A stretch of DNA of 38,720 bases from Aridibacter famidurans. GTDB taxonomy: Bacteria > Acidobacteriota > Blastocatellia > Pyrinomonadales > Pyrinomonadaceae. A model generated the notes under the pieces. That model made no database searches, had not been told where the DNA came from, and was given only the letters and a program-made list of their open reading frames with translations. A program made the position numbers and the translations under genes. Positions 14,855 to 22,480 of the stretch are shown in pieces. The stretch is from NCBI GenBank assembly GCA_024103495.1, contig JAGFIQ010000070.1, forward strand, positions 1 through 38,720, written 5' to 3'. Each line of letters opens with the position of its first letter. Position 1 is the stretch's first letter.

Positions 14855-17554
14855 TCACATCCCCGCTTCGCCGTTCTCGCCGATCTCCGCTCTCGCGGCC
14901 GAAAGCCTCGCGATCGGGACCCGGAAGGGCGAACAGCTCACGTAATCGATGTCCAGGCTGTTGAAGAAATGGATCGAGCGCGGATCGCCTCCGTGTTCGC
15001 CGCAGACGCCGATCTTCAAATCAGGATTCGCGGCCCGGCCTTTTTCGACCGCTATCCTCACAAGCTCGCCGACTCCCGCGCGGTCGATCGTCTGGAACGG
15101 ATCGTCCGGAAAGATCTTCTGTTCTACATAGTGCGGAAGAAAACGTCCCGAGTCGTCGCGGCTGAGTCCCAGAGTCGTTTGTGTCAGGTCGTTCGTACCG
15201 AACGAGAAGAAATCGGCCTCGGCGGCGATCTTGTCCGCAACCAGAGCGGCCCTCGGAAGTTCGATCATCGTTCCGACGGAGTATTCGAGGTCCTGCCCGT
15301 TCTGGTTGATGATCTGGTCCGCGATCGACCTCACCAGCCGCGCCTGGTTGACGAACTCCTCCGGAGTCGAGACCAGAGGCACCATTACCTCGGGAATGAC
15401 CGTCACCCCGTCGCCCTTCACCTCACAGGCCGCCTCGAAGATCGCGCGGACCTGGGTCCGCGTCACTTCAGGCACGAGGATCCCGAGCCTGCACCCGCGC
15501 AGACCGAGCATAGGGTTGGTTTCCGTCAACTGATCGACCCGGCGCATGAGCTTTCGCTTGTCGGTCAGGGCGTCCAGCAGGTCGTTCATTTCCGAAGGAC
15601 TCGCCCTTCGTGCCTGGAACTTCAACTCCGTCACCTCATCCATCAGTTCGACCTTGTTCGGAAGGAACTCGTGCAGAGGCGGGTCCAGAAGCCGTATCGT
15701 CACCGGAAGGCCGTCCATCGCGCGGAAGATCTCGGCGAAGTCGCGTTTCTGGTACGGAAGAAGCTTCGCGAGCGCCTTTTCGCGTTCGCCGACGCCGGAA
15801 GCGAGGATCATCTCACGCATCACCTCCAGCCTCTCATCGTCGAAGAACATATGTTCCGTCCGGCAAAGCCCTACGCCCTGCGCGCCGTAACCGCGTGCGA
15901 CCGCCGAATCGTGACCTGTGTCGGCGTTTGCCCAGACGTCGAGCCTTCGGTACTCGTCGGACCATTTCATCAGTTGCTCGAAATCTTCGTCGAGCTCGGG
16001 CTCGATCGTCGGCGCCTGGCCCTTGTAGACCTTCCCGGTCGTTCCGTCGACGGTTATCCACTCGCCTTTCGGAATGGTCACGCCGTCGACCGTGAACTCG
16101 TTGTGACCGTAATTGATGTCGAGCGCGGTCGCTCCGACGACGCACGGCTTGCCCATCCCGCGAGCGACAACCGCGGCGTGGCTCGTCATTCCGCCGCGCA
16201 TCGTCAGGATCGCCTTCGCGCCAACCATTCCGTGAAAATCGTCGGGGCTTGTTTCCTTTCGGACGAGCACTACGTCCTCGCCTTCACGCGCGTATTCTTC
16301 GGCCTCGTCGGGAGAGAAGACGACTTTACCGTGCGCCGCCCCGGGACTCGCGGGAAGACCCTTCGCAAGCACGTCGAGCTTCGCCGCCGGATCGATCATC
16401 GGGTGCAGGAGCTGATCGAACTGCTGCGGCGATATCCTCCTGAGGGCTTCTTTCTCGTCGATCAGGCCCTCGCGGACCATCGCGACCGCGATCTTTACCG
16501 CCGCGGCGCCGGTTCGCTTTCCGGCTCGCGTCTGCAGTATGAAGAGCTTTCCACGCTCGATCGTGAACTCTATGTCCTGCATCTCGTGGTAATTGCTCTC
16601 CAGACGGTCGCTGATCGACGAGAGTTCTTCGTAGATCTCCGGCATTTGCCCGGCGAGCGCCGAAATGGGGTTCGGCGTCCGGATACCCGCGACGACGTCC
16701 TCGCCTTGAGCGTTCAACAGGTACTCGCCGTAAAGTTTCCTTTCGCCGGTCGCGGGATTTCGAGTGAAGCAAACGCCTGTGCCGCTGTCATCGCCGAGAT
16801 TGCCGAACACCATCGCCTGGATATTGACGGCCGTGCCCAGATCGCCCGGGATCTTGTTGACCCTTCGGTAATCGACCGCCCGCCGGCCCATCCACGAGTC
16901 GAACACGGCGGCGATCGCCATTTTCAGCTGTTCGGAAACATCGAGCGGGAACTCCTGTTTGCCCTCGGAGGCGATGATCCGCTTGAAGATCGCTACCACT
17001 TCCTTAAGCTCTTCCACGTTCAGATCGGCGTCGCTCTTGCCGCCGGTCTTGAACCGGTCGAGCACCTTCTCGAACTTGTCGTGCTCTACATCGAGAACGA
17101 TCTGCCCGAAGAGCCCGACGAACCTTCGGTAAGAATCCCAGGCGAAGCGCTCGTTCCGGGTCTGTATAGCGAGGCCGTCGACCGTGTCGTCGTTGAGGCC
17201 GAGGTTCAGGATCGTGTCCATCATCCCGGGCATCGAGAACGGTGATCCGGACCGCACCGAAACAAGAAGGGGATTCTCACGGTCCCCGAACCTCTTGCCC
17301 TGGCGGTCTTCGATAACGGACAGCTTCGCGACCACCTCTTCCCAGAGGCCCTCCGGGAAGATGTTGTGGTTCGAGTGGTACTCGTTGCAGCAGGCCGTCG
17401 TGATGATGAAGCCCGGCGGGACGGGAAGGCCGATGTCGGTCATATGCGCAAGTGCGGCGCCTTTGCCGCCAAGCATCATCTTTCCACGCTCGCTTTTCGG
17501 ATCCTCAAAATCCTCGAACAGGAAGCTCCATTGTGTTTTTGTTTCCGGATGCAT
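14855..17554 (-). CDS. ppdK: Pyruvate, phosphate dikinase
   Basis: An 899-residue cytoplasmic enzyme interconverting pyruvate, ATP and phosphate with phosphoenolpyruvate, AMP and pyrophosphate. It is useful for gluconeogenesis or PPi-linked glycolysis. The N-terminal ATP-grasp domain (1-340) opens with FEDPKSERGKMMLGGKGAAL. The swivelling domain contains the phosphohistidine site GGMTSHAAVVARG (H459), and the C-terminal TIM barrel holds the catalytic cysteine in GVCGEHGGDP (C851). The ATG at 17554 is preceded by GGAGGG. Longer in-frame starts lack a ribosome site. Length is near the family norm (~875-900). A terminator upstream separates it from the MtrB-like gene, so it is not part of the cytochrome operon. 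Confidence 0.96.
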   Translation of the reverse strand: MHPETKTQWSFLFEDFEDPKSERGKMMLGGKGAALAHMTDIGLPVPPGFIITTACCNEYHSNHNIFPEGLWEEVVAKLSVIEDRQGKRFGDRENPLLVSVRSGSPFSMPGMMDTILNLGLNDDTVDGLAIQTRNERFAWDSYRRFVGLFGQIVLDVEHDKFEKVLDRFKTGGKSDADLNVEELKEVVAIFKRIIASEGKQEFPLDVSEQLKMAIAAVFDSWMGRRAVDYRRVNKIPGDLGTAVNIQAMVFGNLGDDSGTGVCFTRNPATGERKLYGEYLLNAQGEDVVAGIRTPNPISALAGQMPEIYEELSSISDRLESNYHEMQDIEFTIERGKLFILQTRAGKRTGAAAVKIAVAMVREGLIDEKEALRRISPQQFDQLLHPMIDPAAKLDVLAKGLPASPGAAHGKVVFSPDEAEEYAREGEDVVLVRKETSPDDFHGMVGAKAILTMRGGMTSHAAVVARGMGKPCVVGATALDINYGHNEFTVDGVTIPKGEWITVDGTTGKVYKGQAPTIEPELDEDFEQLMKWSDEYRRLDVWANADTGHDSAVARGYGAQGVGLCRTEHMFFDDERLEVMREMILASGVGEREKALAKLLPYQKRDFAEIFRAMDGLPVTIRLLDPPLHEFLPNKVELMDEVTELKFQARRASPSEMNDLLDALTDKRKLMRRVDQLTETNPMLGLRGCRLGILVPEVTRTQVRAIFEAACEVKGDGVTVIPEVMVPLVSTPEEFVNQARLVRSIADQIINQNGQDLEYSVGTMIELPRAALVADKIAAEADFFSFGTNDLTQTTLGLSRDDSGRFLPHYVEQKIFPDDPFQTIDRAGVGELVRIAVEKGRAANPDLKIGVCGEHGGDPRSIHFFNSLDIDYVSCSPFRVPIARLSAARAEIGENGEAGM

Positions 17555-17636
17555 TTGATCTTCCCTCCGGGGTGCTGCCCCAGCCGACATTCTAACTCTC
17601 ATTGCGGCTACGCCCGCAATCCCCCGCCTGCAGACC

Positions 17637-17680
17637 AAAAGAAAAGCAGGGCAAGCCGGTTTTCCATCGGCCTGCCCTGC
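17637..17680 (-). terminator. Rho-independent terminator after the MtrB/PioB-like gene
   Basis: On the minus strand GCAGGGCA-G-GCCG pairs with CGGC-T-TGCCCTGC around an ATGGAAAAC loop, followed by TTTTCTTTT. It lies between the end of the outer-membrane barrel gene and the ppdK start. Confidence 0.85.
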
Positions 17681-17765
17681 CTCGGCAGTTCAGCGATCAC
17701 AGCTATTGTTCCCGGCCGGCTTTTGTCCGGCCGAAAACCTTCCCTTGTCCGTATCGGGGGAACCC

Positions 17766-19868
17766 CTAGTCCCTTCGACCGAGATAGATCGTCACCGAGG
17801 TGTACGGCAGGTGAGCCCGGTAATCCTGGTTCACGAAGCCGCCAAACAAAGGCACATCGAACTTCTCGTCGTAGTTGTAGTACTGGTACCCGATGTTCCA
17901 GTCAACGTTCCTGTAGAGCTTGAACGTAGCCCTTACTTCGGGCGACTGGAAACTCAGCGGATAACTACCTATGATCGTGCGGGACGCGCCGATGAACTCG
18001 TCGCCTTCGCCCGTGTCCTTCGAAATGCGGTACGCGCCGAAGATCGAAACCCTCGGATGCGGCCTGAACCACGCATCGAAGTAACCGTAGTGGTTCCGCA
18101 GATCATAGAGGCTCATACCCAGGCCGTTACCGAAATTCCTTGTCGGAATAATAATGTCGGTTTCAGCTTTCAGGTAAGTGTAGTTATACCCACCGTTTAC
18201 CGTCACGTTTCCATTCGGCATATAGCTGAAAGCAGCGCCGAAACTTGTGCTCTTCACATCCGCGATCAGAATATCCGACGGATCTGAAACCGAGAGTCCC
18301 GGGTTCGAATTGTCCTTGGATTCGAAACTCACGGAGATCGAAAGATCGTCCGTGGGTGCGAATTGGTTCTTGATCCGGAACTGGGTGTATTCGTTATTGG
18401 CAAGCCTTGTGAACGGATTGTCTCCGTCACCGGCTTCCATATCGAAGTTGATCTTCCACCGCTTTCCGAACGGCTTCGCCTGGAAACCGGCGAGGAAGGT
18501 GTTGGTCGTGTTCTCGCCTTCTTCAAAGAAGGTGCTTGAACTCGGACTCTGAAGATCGGCGTCAAGCCCTTGCAATTCCACCTTGCGGTCCGTGTAACGG
18601 TATCCGAGATAGAAATTGAAGAACTTGTTTACATCGACGCTTCCCTCGAGCGTGTTCATTATCCGCTCGTAGTCGGTGAACCGCCATACCAGATCCTCCG
18701 AAGTCGAGGCGGGGTTCATTCCCAGCAGTATCGAGTTGAAGAACACGTGTCCTCCGGAGATCCTGTACGAGGTGACCCCGAAAGTGTTCGAGATCTCGAC
18801 CTTGTCTCCGAGGAAGAACGTGACGCCTATGTCGCCGTTTCCGTGCGGCCGGCTCGAATCACCGGAAGCCGAATACTCGTCAAGCACGATCGGCGTCCCG
18901 TTGCTGCTCAGGCCGGTGATCATCTCGCTGAACGTGAAGTCCGTCTTTGTGTCCGAGTAGATAAACCTTCCCGTTACTTCGGCCACGCCTTCCCAGTACT
19001 TATGTCCGGTGAACTTGTGATACCAGGTGCTTCCGTCGATCGGCATCCGGCGCTCGAAGCTCGTCAAAGAGGAGTTCGGGCTCGGATTCTCGCCGAGTTC
19101 AGTTCCGTTGATAAAGTACCTGTGGTCTTCCTTGAAGTCCCTGTACCCTTCAGTAACGGAGAAGTTGAAGCCGCCGAAGCTCAGGTCCACGCCGAAGCGG
19201 AAATCGTACGCCTTCGTGCTGTAATCGTTAAGGATCGGGAACTCGTCCCTCTGGTAATCGAAGGTGGTATGGGCCGGACCCTCGTTGTCGTCGTAAGAGA
19301 AGCCCGCGCGGAACTTGACCTTGCGGTTCTGCGGCAGGATCGTAAGGTTGAAATCGCCCATGTTATGGACGGTATTCTGCGTATGCTCGCCGTTCGCGAT
19401 GTTCACAAGGTGGTTGTAGTACTTGAACCTCCTGATCATCGTATCGAACTTGTACCAGCCCAGTTTCTCGACGTTCACCCGGGCGTAACCGTTCGGGTCG
19501 CCGCCCCATCCGCTGCTCGTTACAAGGATCGAATCGAACGGCTTGCCGCCCGACTCTTCCGCGGTCGCAAAGAACGACGAGTTGAAGAGCCTCGCGCCCG
19601 CTTTGTAGTTCAGGTCTGACCTGTATTTGTCTTCGTTTCCATCGAGGCTCCGAAACCGGACCCCGAACTCGATACTTGATTTGATCTCGTATCCGCCAGT
19701 GAGATTCACTTCGTCATCCTGCTTCGCAGCAGAAGACGATCCTCCCGACCCGCTCGACCCGGAGGTGCTCGACACCTCCTGTGCTGAAAGACCCGTGCAA
19801 AGGATCAGCATCAGGCCGACGGCGCTTACGAAACCCGTAATAGCGCTTTTTCTGAAATAGCATTTCAT
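17766..19868 (-). CDS. MtrB/PioB-family outer-membrane beta-barrel
   Basis: A 700-residue exported protein with a signal peptide (MKCYFRKSAITGF, cleavage after GLSA) and a short serine/glycine-rich linker. About 650 residues of alternating aromatic and polar beta-strands follow, e.g. KVKFRAGFSYDDNEG and YFDAWFRPHPRVSIFGAYR. MtrB/PioB proteins are large porins that hold a decahaem cytochrome in the outer membrane so electrons can cross it. The gene starts 26 bp after a decahaem cytochrome's stop, the standard mtrA-mtrB arrangement. A GGGGGA Shine-Dalgarno precedes ATG 19868. The N-terminal CXXC of Shewanella MtrB is absent, making it more PioB-like. Electron direction (export or import) cannot be told from sequence. 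Confidence 0.85.
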   Translation of the reverse strand: MKCYFRKSAITGFVSAVGLMLILCTGLSAQEVSSTSGSSGSGGSSSAAKQDDEVNLTGGYEIKSSIEFGVRFRSLDGNEDKYRSDLNYKAGARLFNSSFFATAEESGGKPFDSILVTSSGWGGDPNGYARVNVEKLGWYKFDTMIRRFKYYNHLVNIANGEHTQNTVHNMGDFNLTILPQNRKVKFRAGFSYDDNEGPAHTTFDYQRDEFPILNDYSTKAYDFRFGVDLSFGGFNFSVTEGYRDFKEDHRYFINGTELGENPSPNSSLTSFERRMPIDGSTWYHKFTGHKYWEGVAEVTGRFIYSDTKTDFTFSEMITGLSSNGTPIVLDEYSASGDSSRPHGNGDIGVTFFLGDKVEISNTFGVTSYRISGGHVFFNSILLGMNPASTSEDLVWRFTDYERIMNTLEGSVDVNKFFNFYLGYRYTDRKVELQGLDADLQSPSSSTFFEEGENTTNTFLAGFQAKPFGKRWKINFDMEAGDGDNPFTRLANNEYTQFRIKNQFAPTDDLSISVSFESKDNSNPGLSVSDPSDILIADVKSTSFGAAFSYMPNGNVTVNGGYNYTYLKAETDIIIPTRNFGNGLGMSLYDLRNHYGYFDAWFRPHPRVSIFGAYRISKDTGEGDEFIGASRTIIGSYPLSFQSPEVRATFKLYRNVDWNIGYQYYNYDEKFDVPLFGGFVNQDYRAHLPYTSVTIYLGRRD

Positions 19869-19894
19869 TGTTCCGTCCCCCGTATGCATTTCCA

Positions 19895-20926
19895 TTACCT
19901 GAAGAACGCCGGATGCGTGTTGGATCCGTGGATCCTGACGTGGCATACCGTGCAGTTCTGGGTCCTCGCTTCGTCCTGGCGGTGGAAGCTAGGAACTCCC
20001 GGCGCCAGATCGGGCTGAAGTATCTCGGTATGGCACTCAAGACAGAGCTGCCTGACCTGATTCCTCTTCAGCATTTTCGGATTTGTCGAACCGTGGGTAT
20101 TGTGGCAGGTCGCGCAGCCCTCGACGGTGATCGGCAGGTGCTCGTAAACGAACGGCCCTTGTTTGTCGGTGTGGCACTTGACGCAAACCGCGTCGGCGCC
20201 CACCGAAAGCCGGGCGTTCTTGACCTCGAATCCGCCGTGCGAGTTATGGCAGTCGCTGCAGTTCATCTGCCCTTCTAGCACCTTGTGGTGGAAGGGCTGG
20301 CTGAACTGGGCCTTGGCCTGCTGGTGGCAGCTGAGACAAAGCTGAGGTTCGCTGACCTTCAGCATCTTCGTCATCGCCGGGCCGGGGTTGTCCTCGGAAT
20401 CGATCGCCGGATACGTGATCGATCCGACCTGGGTCGGATGATTCGTGGCGCCGTGAGCCGAGTGGCAGTCCGTACAGCCTATGTTGTTTCGGTAATGTTC
20501 GCTTCTTCGGAACTGGTTGTGATCTTCCTTGCCGGCGTGGCACGATAGGCAGTTCTCGGAGATCTGTTTTGGTGACTTGTCCTTAAAGGAGATTATCTTG
20601 GTCGGGTCGGCTTCCTCGATATGCGCCCTTCCGGGCCCGTGGCAGGATTCGCATCCTGTCGCCTTGTCCTTCCAATCCTCGAGCTGAGCAAGCTGTGAGT
20701 GCTTTGTCTTCGAGAAACCCTTGAATTGGTCCTCGTGGCACGCTTTGCAGGACTCGCTCCCTACATAGTCGTCTTGATTTGCACTGATCTCGGACGCCTC
20801 CGGCGCTTCGGGTTCAAAGACAAGCGTCCCTACCGCTCGTGACTGGATACCGTAGACCAGCCAAACGGCAAGGATCACCGCCCAAAGCCCCAAAAAGGTC
20901 GCCTTGACCAGTTTTCGTGTGATCAT
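19895..20926 (-). CDS. DmsE/MtrA-type decahaem c-type cytochrome
   Basis: A 343-residue protein with an N-terminal hydrophobic segment (residues 8-26) acting as a signal peptide or anchor. It has ten CXXCH motifs: CKACH, CESCH, CLSCH, CTDCH, CLSCH, CSDCH, CVKCH, CATCH, CLECH and CTVCH. Motif spacing and phrases such as HGPGRAHIEEADP, CTDCHSAHG, CSDCHNSHG and CATCHNTHGS are characteristic of the DmsE/MtrA family, whose members sit inside an MtrB porin as a 10-haem wire. ATG 20926 has GGAGG upstream. Two Crp/Fnr-like operators lie about 100-135 bp upstream, indicating regulated expression. It is the first gene of a two-gene operon with the barrel gene. Confidence 0.92.
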   Translation of the reverse strand: MITRKLVKATFLGLWAVILAVWLVYGIQSRAVGTLVFEPEAPEASEISANQDDYVGSESCKACHEDQFKGFSKTKHSQLAQLEDWKDKATGCESCHGPGRAHIEEADPTKIISFKDKSPKQISENCLSCHAGKEDHNQFRRSEHYRNNIGCTDCHSAHGATNHPTQVGSITYPAIDSEDNPGPAMTKMLKVSEPQLCLSCHQQAKAQFSQPFHHKVLEGQMNCSDCHNSHGGFEVKNARLSVGADAVCVKCHTDKQGPFVYEHLPITVEGCATCHNTHGSTNPKMLKRNQVRQLCLECHTEILQPDLAPGVPSFHRQDEARTQNCTVCHVRIHGSNTHPAFFR

Positions 20927-21025
20927 GCTGATGCCTCCAAAATTCGTTTGCCTCTCGGGGGTCAGGGGAGGCAATGGTCGTATTAAACGCCATGACCACT
21001 TTAATTTAATGGCGAAAACCGTGTC

Positions 21026-21041
21026 TGTGAGCGATATCACG
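21026..21041. promoter_or_regulatory. Crp/Fnr-like operator, second site upstream of the decahaem gene
   Basis: TGTGAGCGATATCACG matches TGTGA-N6-TCACA at 9 of 10 arm positions. Its centre is 22 bp, about two helical turns, from the perfect site at 21048-21063, as expected for cooperative binding on one face of the DNA. Confidence 0.6.
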
Positions 21042-21047
21042 GTTGAT

Positions 21048-21063
21048 TGTGACGGTGGTCACA
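21048..21063. promoter_or_regulatory. Crp/Fnr-type operator TGTGAC-N4-GTCACA upstream of the decahaem-MtrB operon
   Basis: TGTGACGGTGGTCACA has perfect arms identical to those at 9729-9744. It lies between the stop of the domain-only gene (21080) and the decahaem start (20926). Confidence 0.7.
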
Positions 21064-21079
21064 TCGCCATTTCGGGAGG

Positions 21080-21544
21080 CTAAATGGTTGTGGAGCCAAA
21101 TACTTGCCGGCCTTTGCAGAGATTCGTTCCGAGGAGCGTCACAAGCCGAAAACAGAGCGCAGGATGAAGCTGAAGGACGCGCGCGAGGTCCGTTCCTTTC
21201 CCGAATTCGAGCGTACAGAGGGAACGCGTGACGACCGTGACGTCATAGACGGTCCCCGTGACCGCTTCCGGGATCCCGACGATCTCGCCGGGCGCGATCT
21301 CCCTGGTCACGGCCGTGCCCTCGCCCGTTCCGATGACGAGGATCGCCTTCCCCGACCTAAGGACGACGAACTCATCGGCCGGCTCGCCTTTGCCGATTAC
21401 GATGTCTTCCGCCGCCACCTCCCGCTGCTCGAGCAAACCTCTGAGATCGCGCTTAACAGCCGGCGGCATCCCCTTGACCAGGTCCTTGAAAAAGACCGGA
21501 TTACCGGCGAGTGACGGGGGATTGAGCTGATTCTTCTTGCGCAT
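21080..21544 (-). CDS. Cyclic-nucleotide-binding-domain protein without DNA-binding domain
   Basis: A 154-residue protein consisting almost only of a Crp-type sensor barrel (about 15-130; D-I-V-I-G-K-G-E-P-A-D-E-F-V-V-L, A-P-G-E-I-V-G-I-P-E-A) and the start of the dimerisation helix. It ends where a winged helix would begin. The start at 21544 is preferred because GAAGG precedes it. ATG 21598 would add 18 residues. It may bind a small ligand and heterodimerise with, or buffer, the adjacent regulators. That is speculation. A Crp/Fnr-like operator lies about 80 bp upstream of its start. Confidence 0.75.
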   Translation of the reverse strand: MRKKNQLNPPSLAGNPVFFKDLVKGMPPAVKRDLRGLLEQREVAAEDIVIGKGEPADEFVVLRSGKAILVIGTGEGTAVTREIAPGEIVGIPEAVTGTVYDVTVVTRSLCTLEFGKGTDLARVLQLHPALCFRLVTLLGTNLCKGRQVFGSTTI

Positions 21545-21624
21545 TTCGGCCTTCGGGAAATCGAGCTTCCGGCCGAGATTTGCACACGGACCCCCCATAT
21601 CGTAGGACGACGGTCACGCCCTGC

Positions 21625-21640
21625 CGTGACGAAGGTCACA
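21625..21640. promoter_or_regulatory. Crp/Fnr-like operator upstream of the domain-only gene
   Basis: CGTGACGAAGGTCACA matches TGTGAC-N4-GTCACA at 11 of 12 arm positions. It lies between the Fnr-like regulator's stop (21655) and the domain-only gene. An adjoining GGTCACG-ccctgc-CGTGACG half-site arrangement overlaps it. Confidence 0.55.
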
Positions 21641-21654
21641 GAAGAACGTCGTCG

Positions 21655-22377
21655 CTATTCCGAAAGATCGAGTTCGGATGAGAGCTTCTTCTTGTCGTGA
21701 ATGATGAGGTCGGAGCCCTTGAGTGAGATGAGCTTCTTTTCGCGGAAGACTTTAAGGAGGCGGGTCACGGTCTCACGCGAAGTGCCGATCATTTCGGCGA
21801 TCTCCTCGTGGGTGTATGCCATTTTCAGGCGTATGTCGTCGCTGTCGTCTGTCGCGGCTTTGCACCAGCCCAGGAAAAGCCGTGCGAGCTTGTCGGCGAC
21901 AGAGTTTGAAAGGCCAAGCGAGCAGATCTGCAAATATGCCGTGTGATAGTCCCTGCTGAGTTGCCTCAACGCGCTGAAGCAGGCCTCGGTGTTAACCTTG
22001 AGGAACTCGAGAAAGTCCTCGTTGCGGACGAAATTGACCTGGCACGGCTCGATGACCTCAGCCGTGGCGCTGTGATGCGAGCCGGAGACGGCGGAACTAA
22101 GCCCCAGAACTTCGCCCGCCTCCGCTATATGGAGGATGATGATCTTGCCGTCCTTCGAACAGGTCGAGAGCTTAACCTTGCCCTGGCAGAGGATGTACAC
22201 ACCGTTCGAAGGCTGGCCCTCCATAAACAGTGTCGTGCCCTTCGGATACGCGTTGGTGATCTTGAGCGATTCGAAAATGCGAAGGTTCGTCACGTGGAGG
22301 TCGCAAAAGAACCCCTCGCCGCGATGATCGCACTCTGAGCACTGGTGCTGAATCTCGAATCCCTTTAACGCTTTCAT
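21655..22377 (-). CDS. Fnr-like Crp-family regulator with N-terminal cysteines
   Basis: A 240-residue regulator with N-terminal cysteines C13, C16 and C25 (C-S-E-C-D-H-R-G-E-G-F-F-C), a sensor barrel (35-140) with a further cysteine in E-P-C-Q-V, a dimerisation helix and a winged helix-turn-helix (A-Y-T-H-E-E-I-A-E-M-I-G-T-S-R-E-T-V-T-R-L-L). The cysteines could bind an Fe-S cluster as in FNR, giving oxygen or NO sensing. The recognition helix R-E-T-V-T-R has the R/E/R pattern that in Crp reads TGTGA, which fits the TGTGAC palindromes nearby. ATG 22377 is chosen because the longer frame starts in an A+T-rich promoter-like region. It is the best candidate regulator of the cytochrome genes. Confidence 0.9.
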   Translation of the reverse strand: MKALKGFEIQHQCSECDHRGEGFFCDLHVTNLRIFESLKITNAYPKGTTLFMEGQPSNGVYILCQGKVKLSTCSKDGKIIILHIAEAGEVLGLSSAVSGSHHSATAEVIEPCQVNFVRNEDFLEFLKVNTEACFSALRQLSRDYHTAYLQICSLGLSNSVADKLARLFLGWCKAATDDSDDIRLKMAYTHEEIAEMIGTSRETVTRLLKVFREKKLISLKGSDLIIHDKKKLSSELDLSE

Positions 22378-22480
22378 ACTCAACTGAGTGGAGTAAAATA
22401 TAAGATATTTTGTAACGATACTCAATGTTCTTGGGCATCAAGCGCATTGCGGCCCGTCACTCCGCACACTGATCCTGATT

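Noticed and set aside
14771..17245. Long plus-strand open frame of 824 codons opposite ppdK
   Set aside because: It is fully antisense to a strongly conserved enzyme, its composition is arginine/histidine-rich, and no family motif is visible. It is a by-product of GC-biased codon use.
17703..17740. GGCCGG...CCGGCC hairpin near the MtrB/PioB stop as a second terminator
   Set aside because: It lacks a T tract on the minus strand, and a much better terminator lies at 17637-17680.
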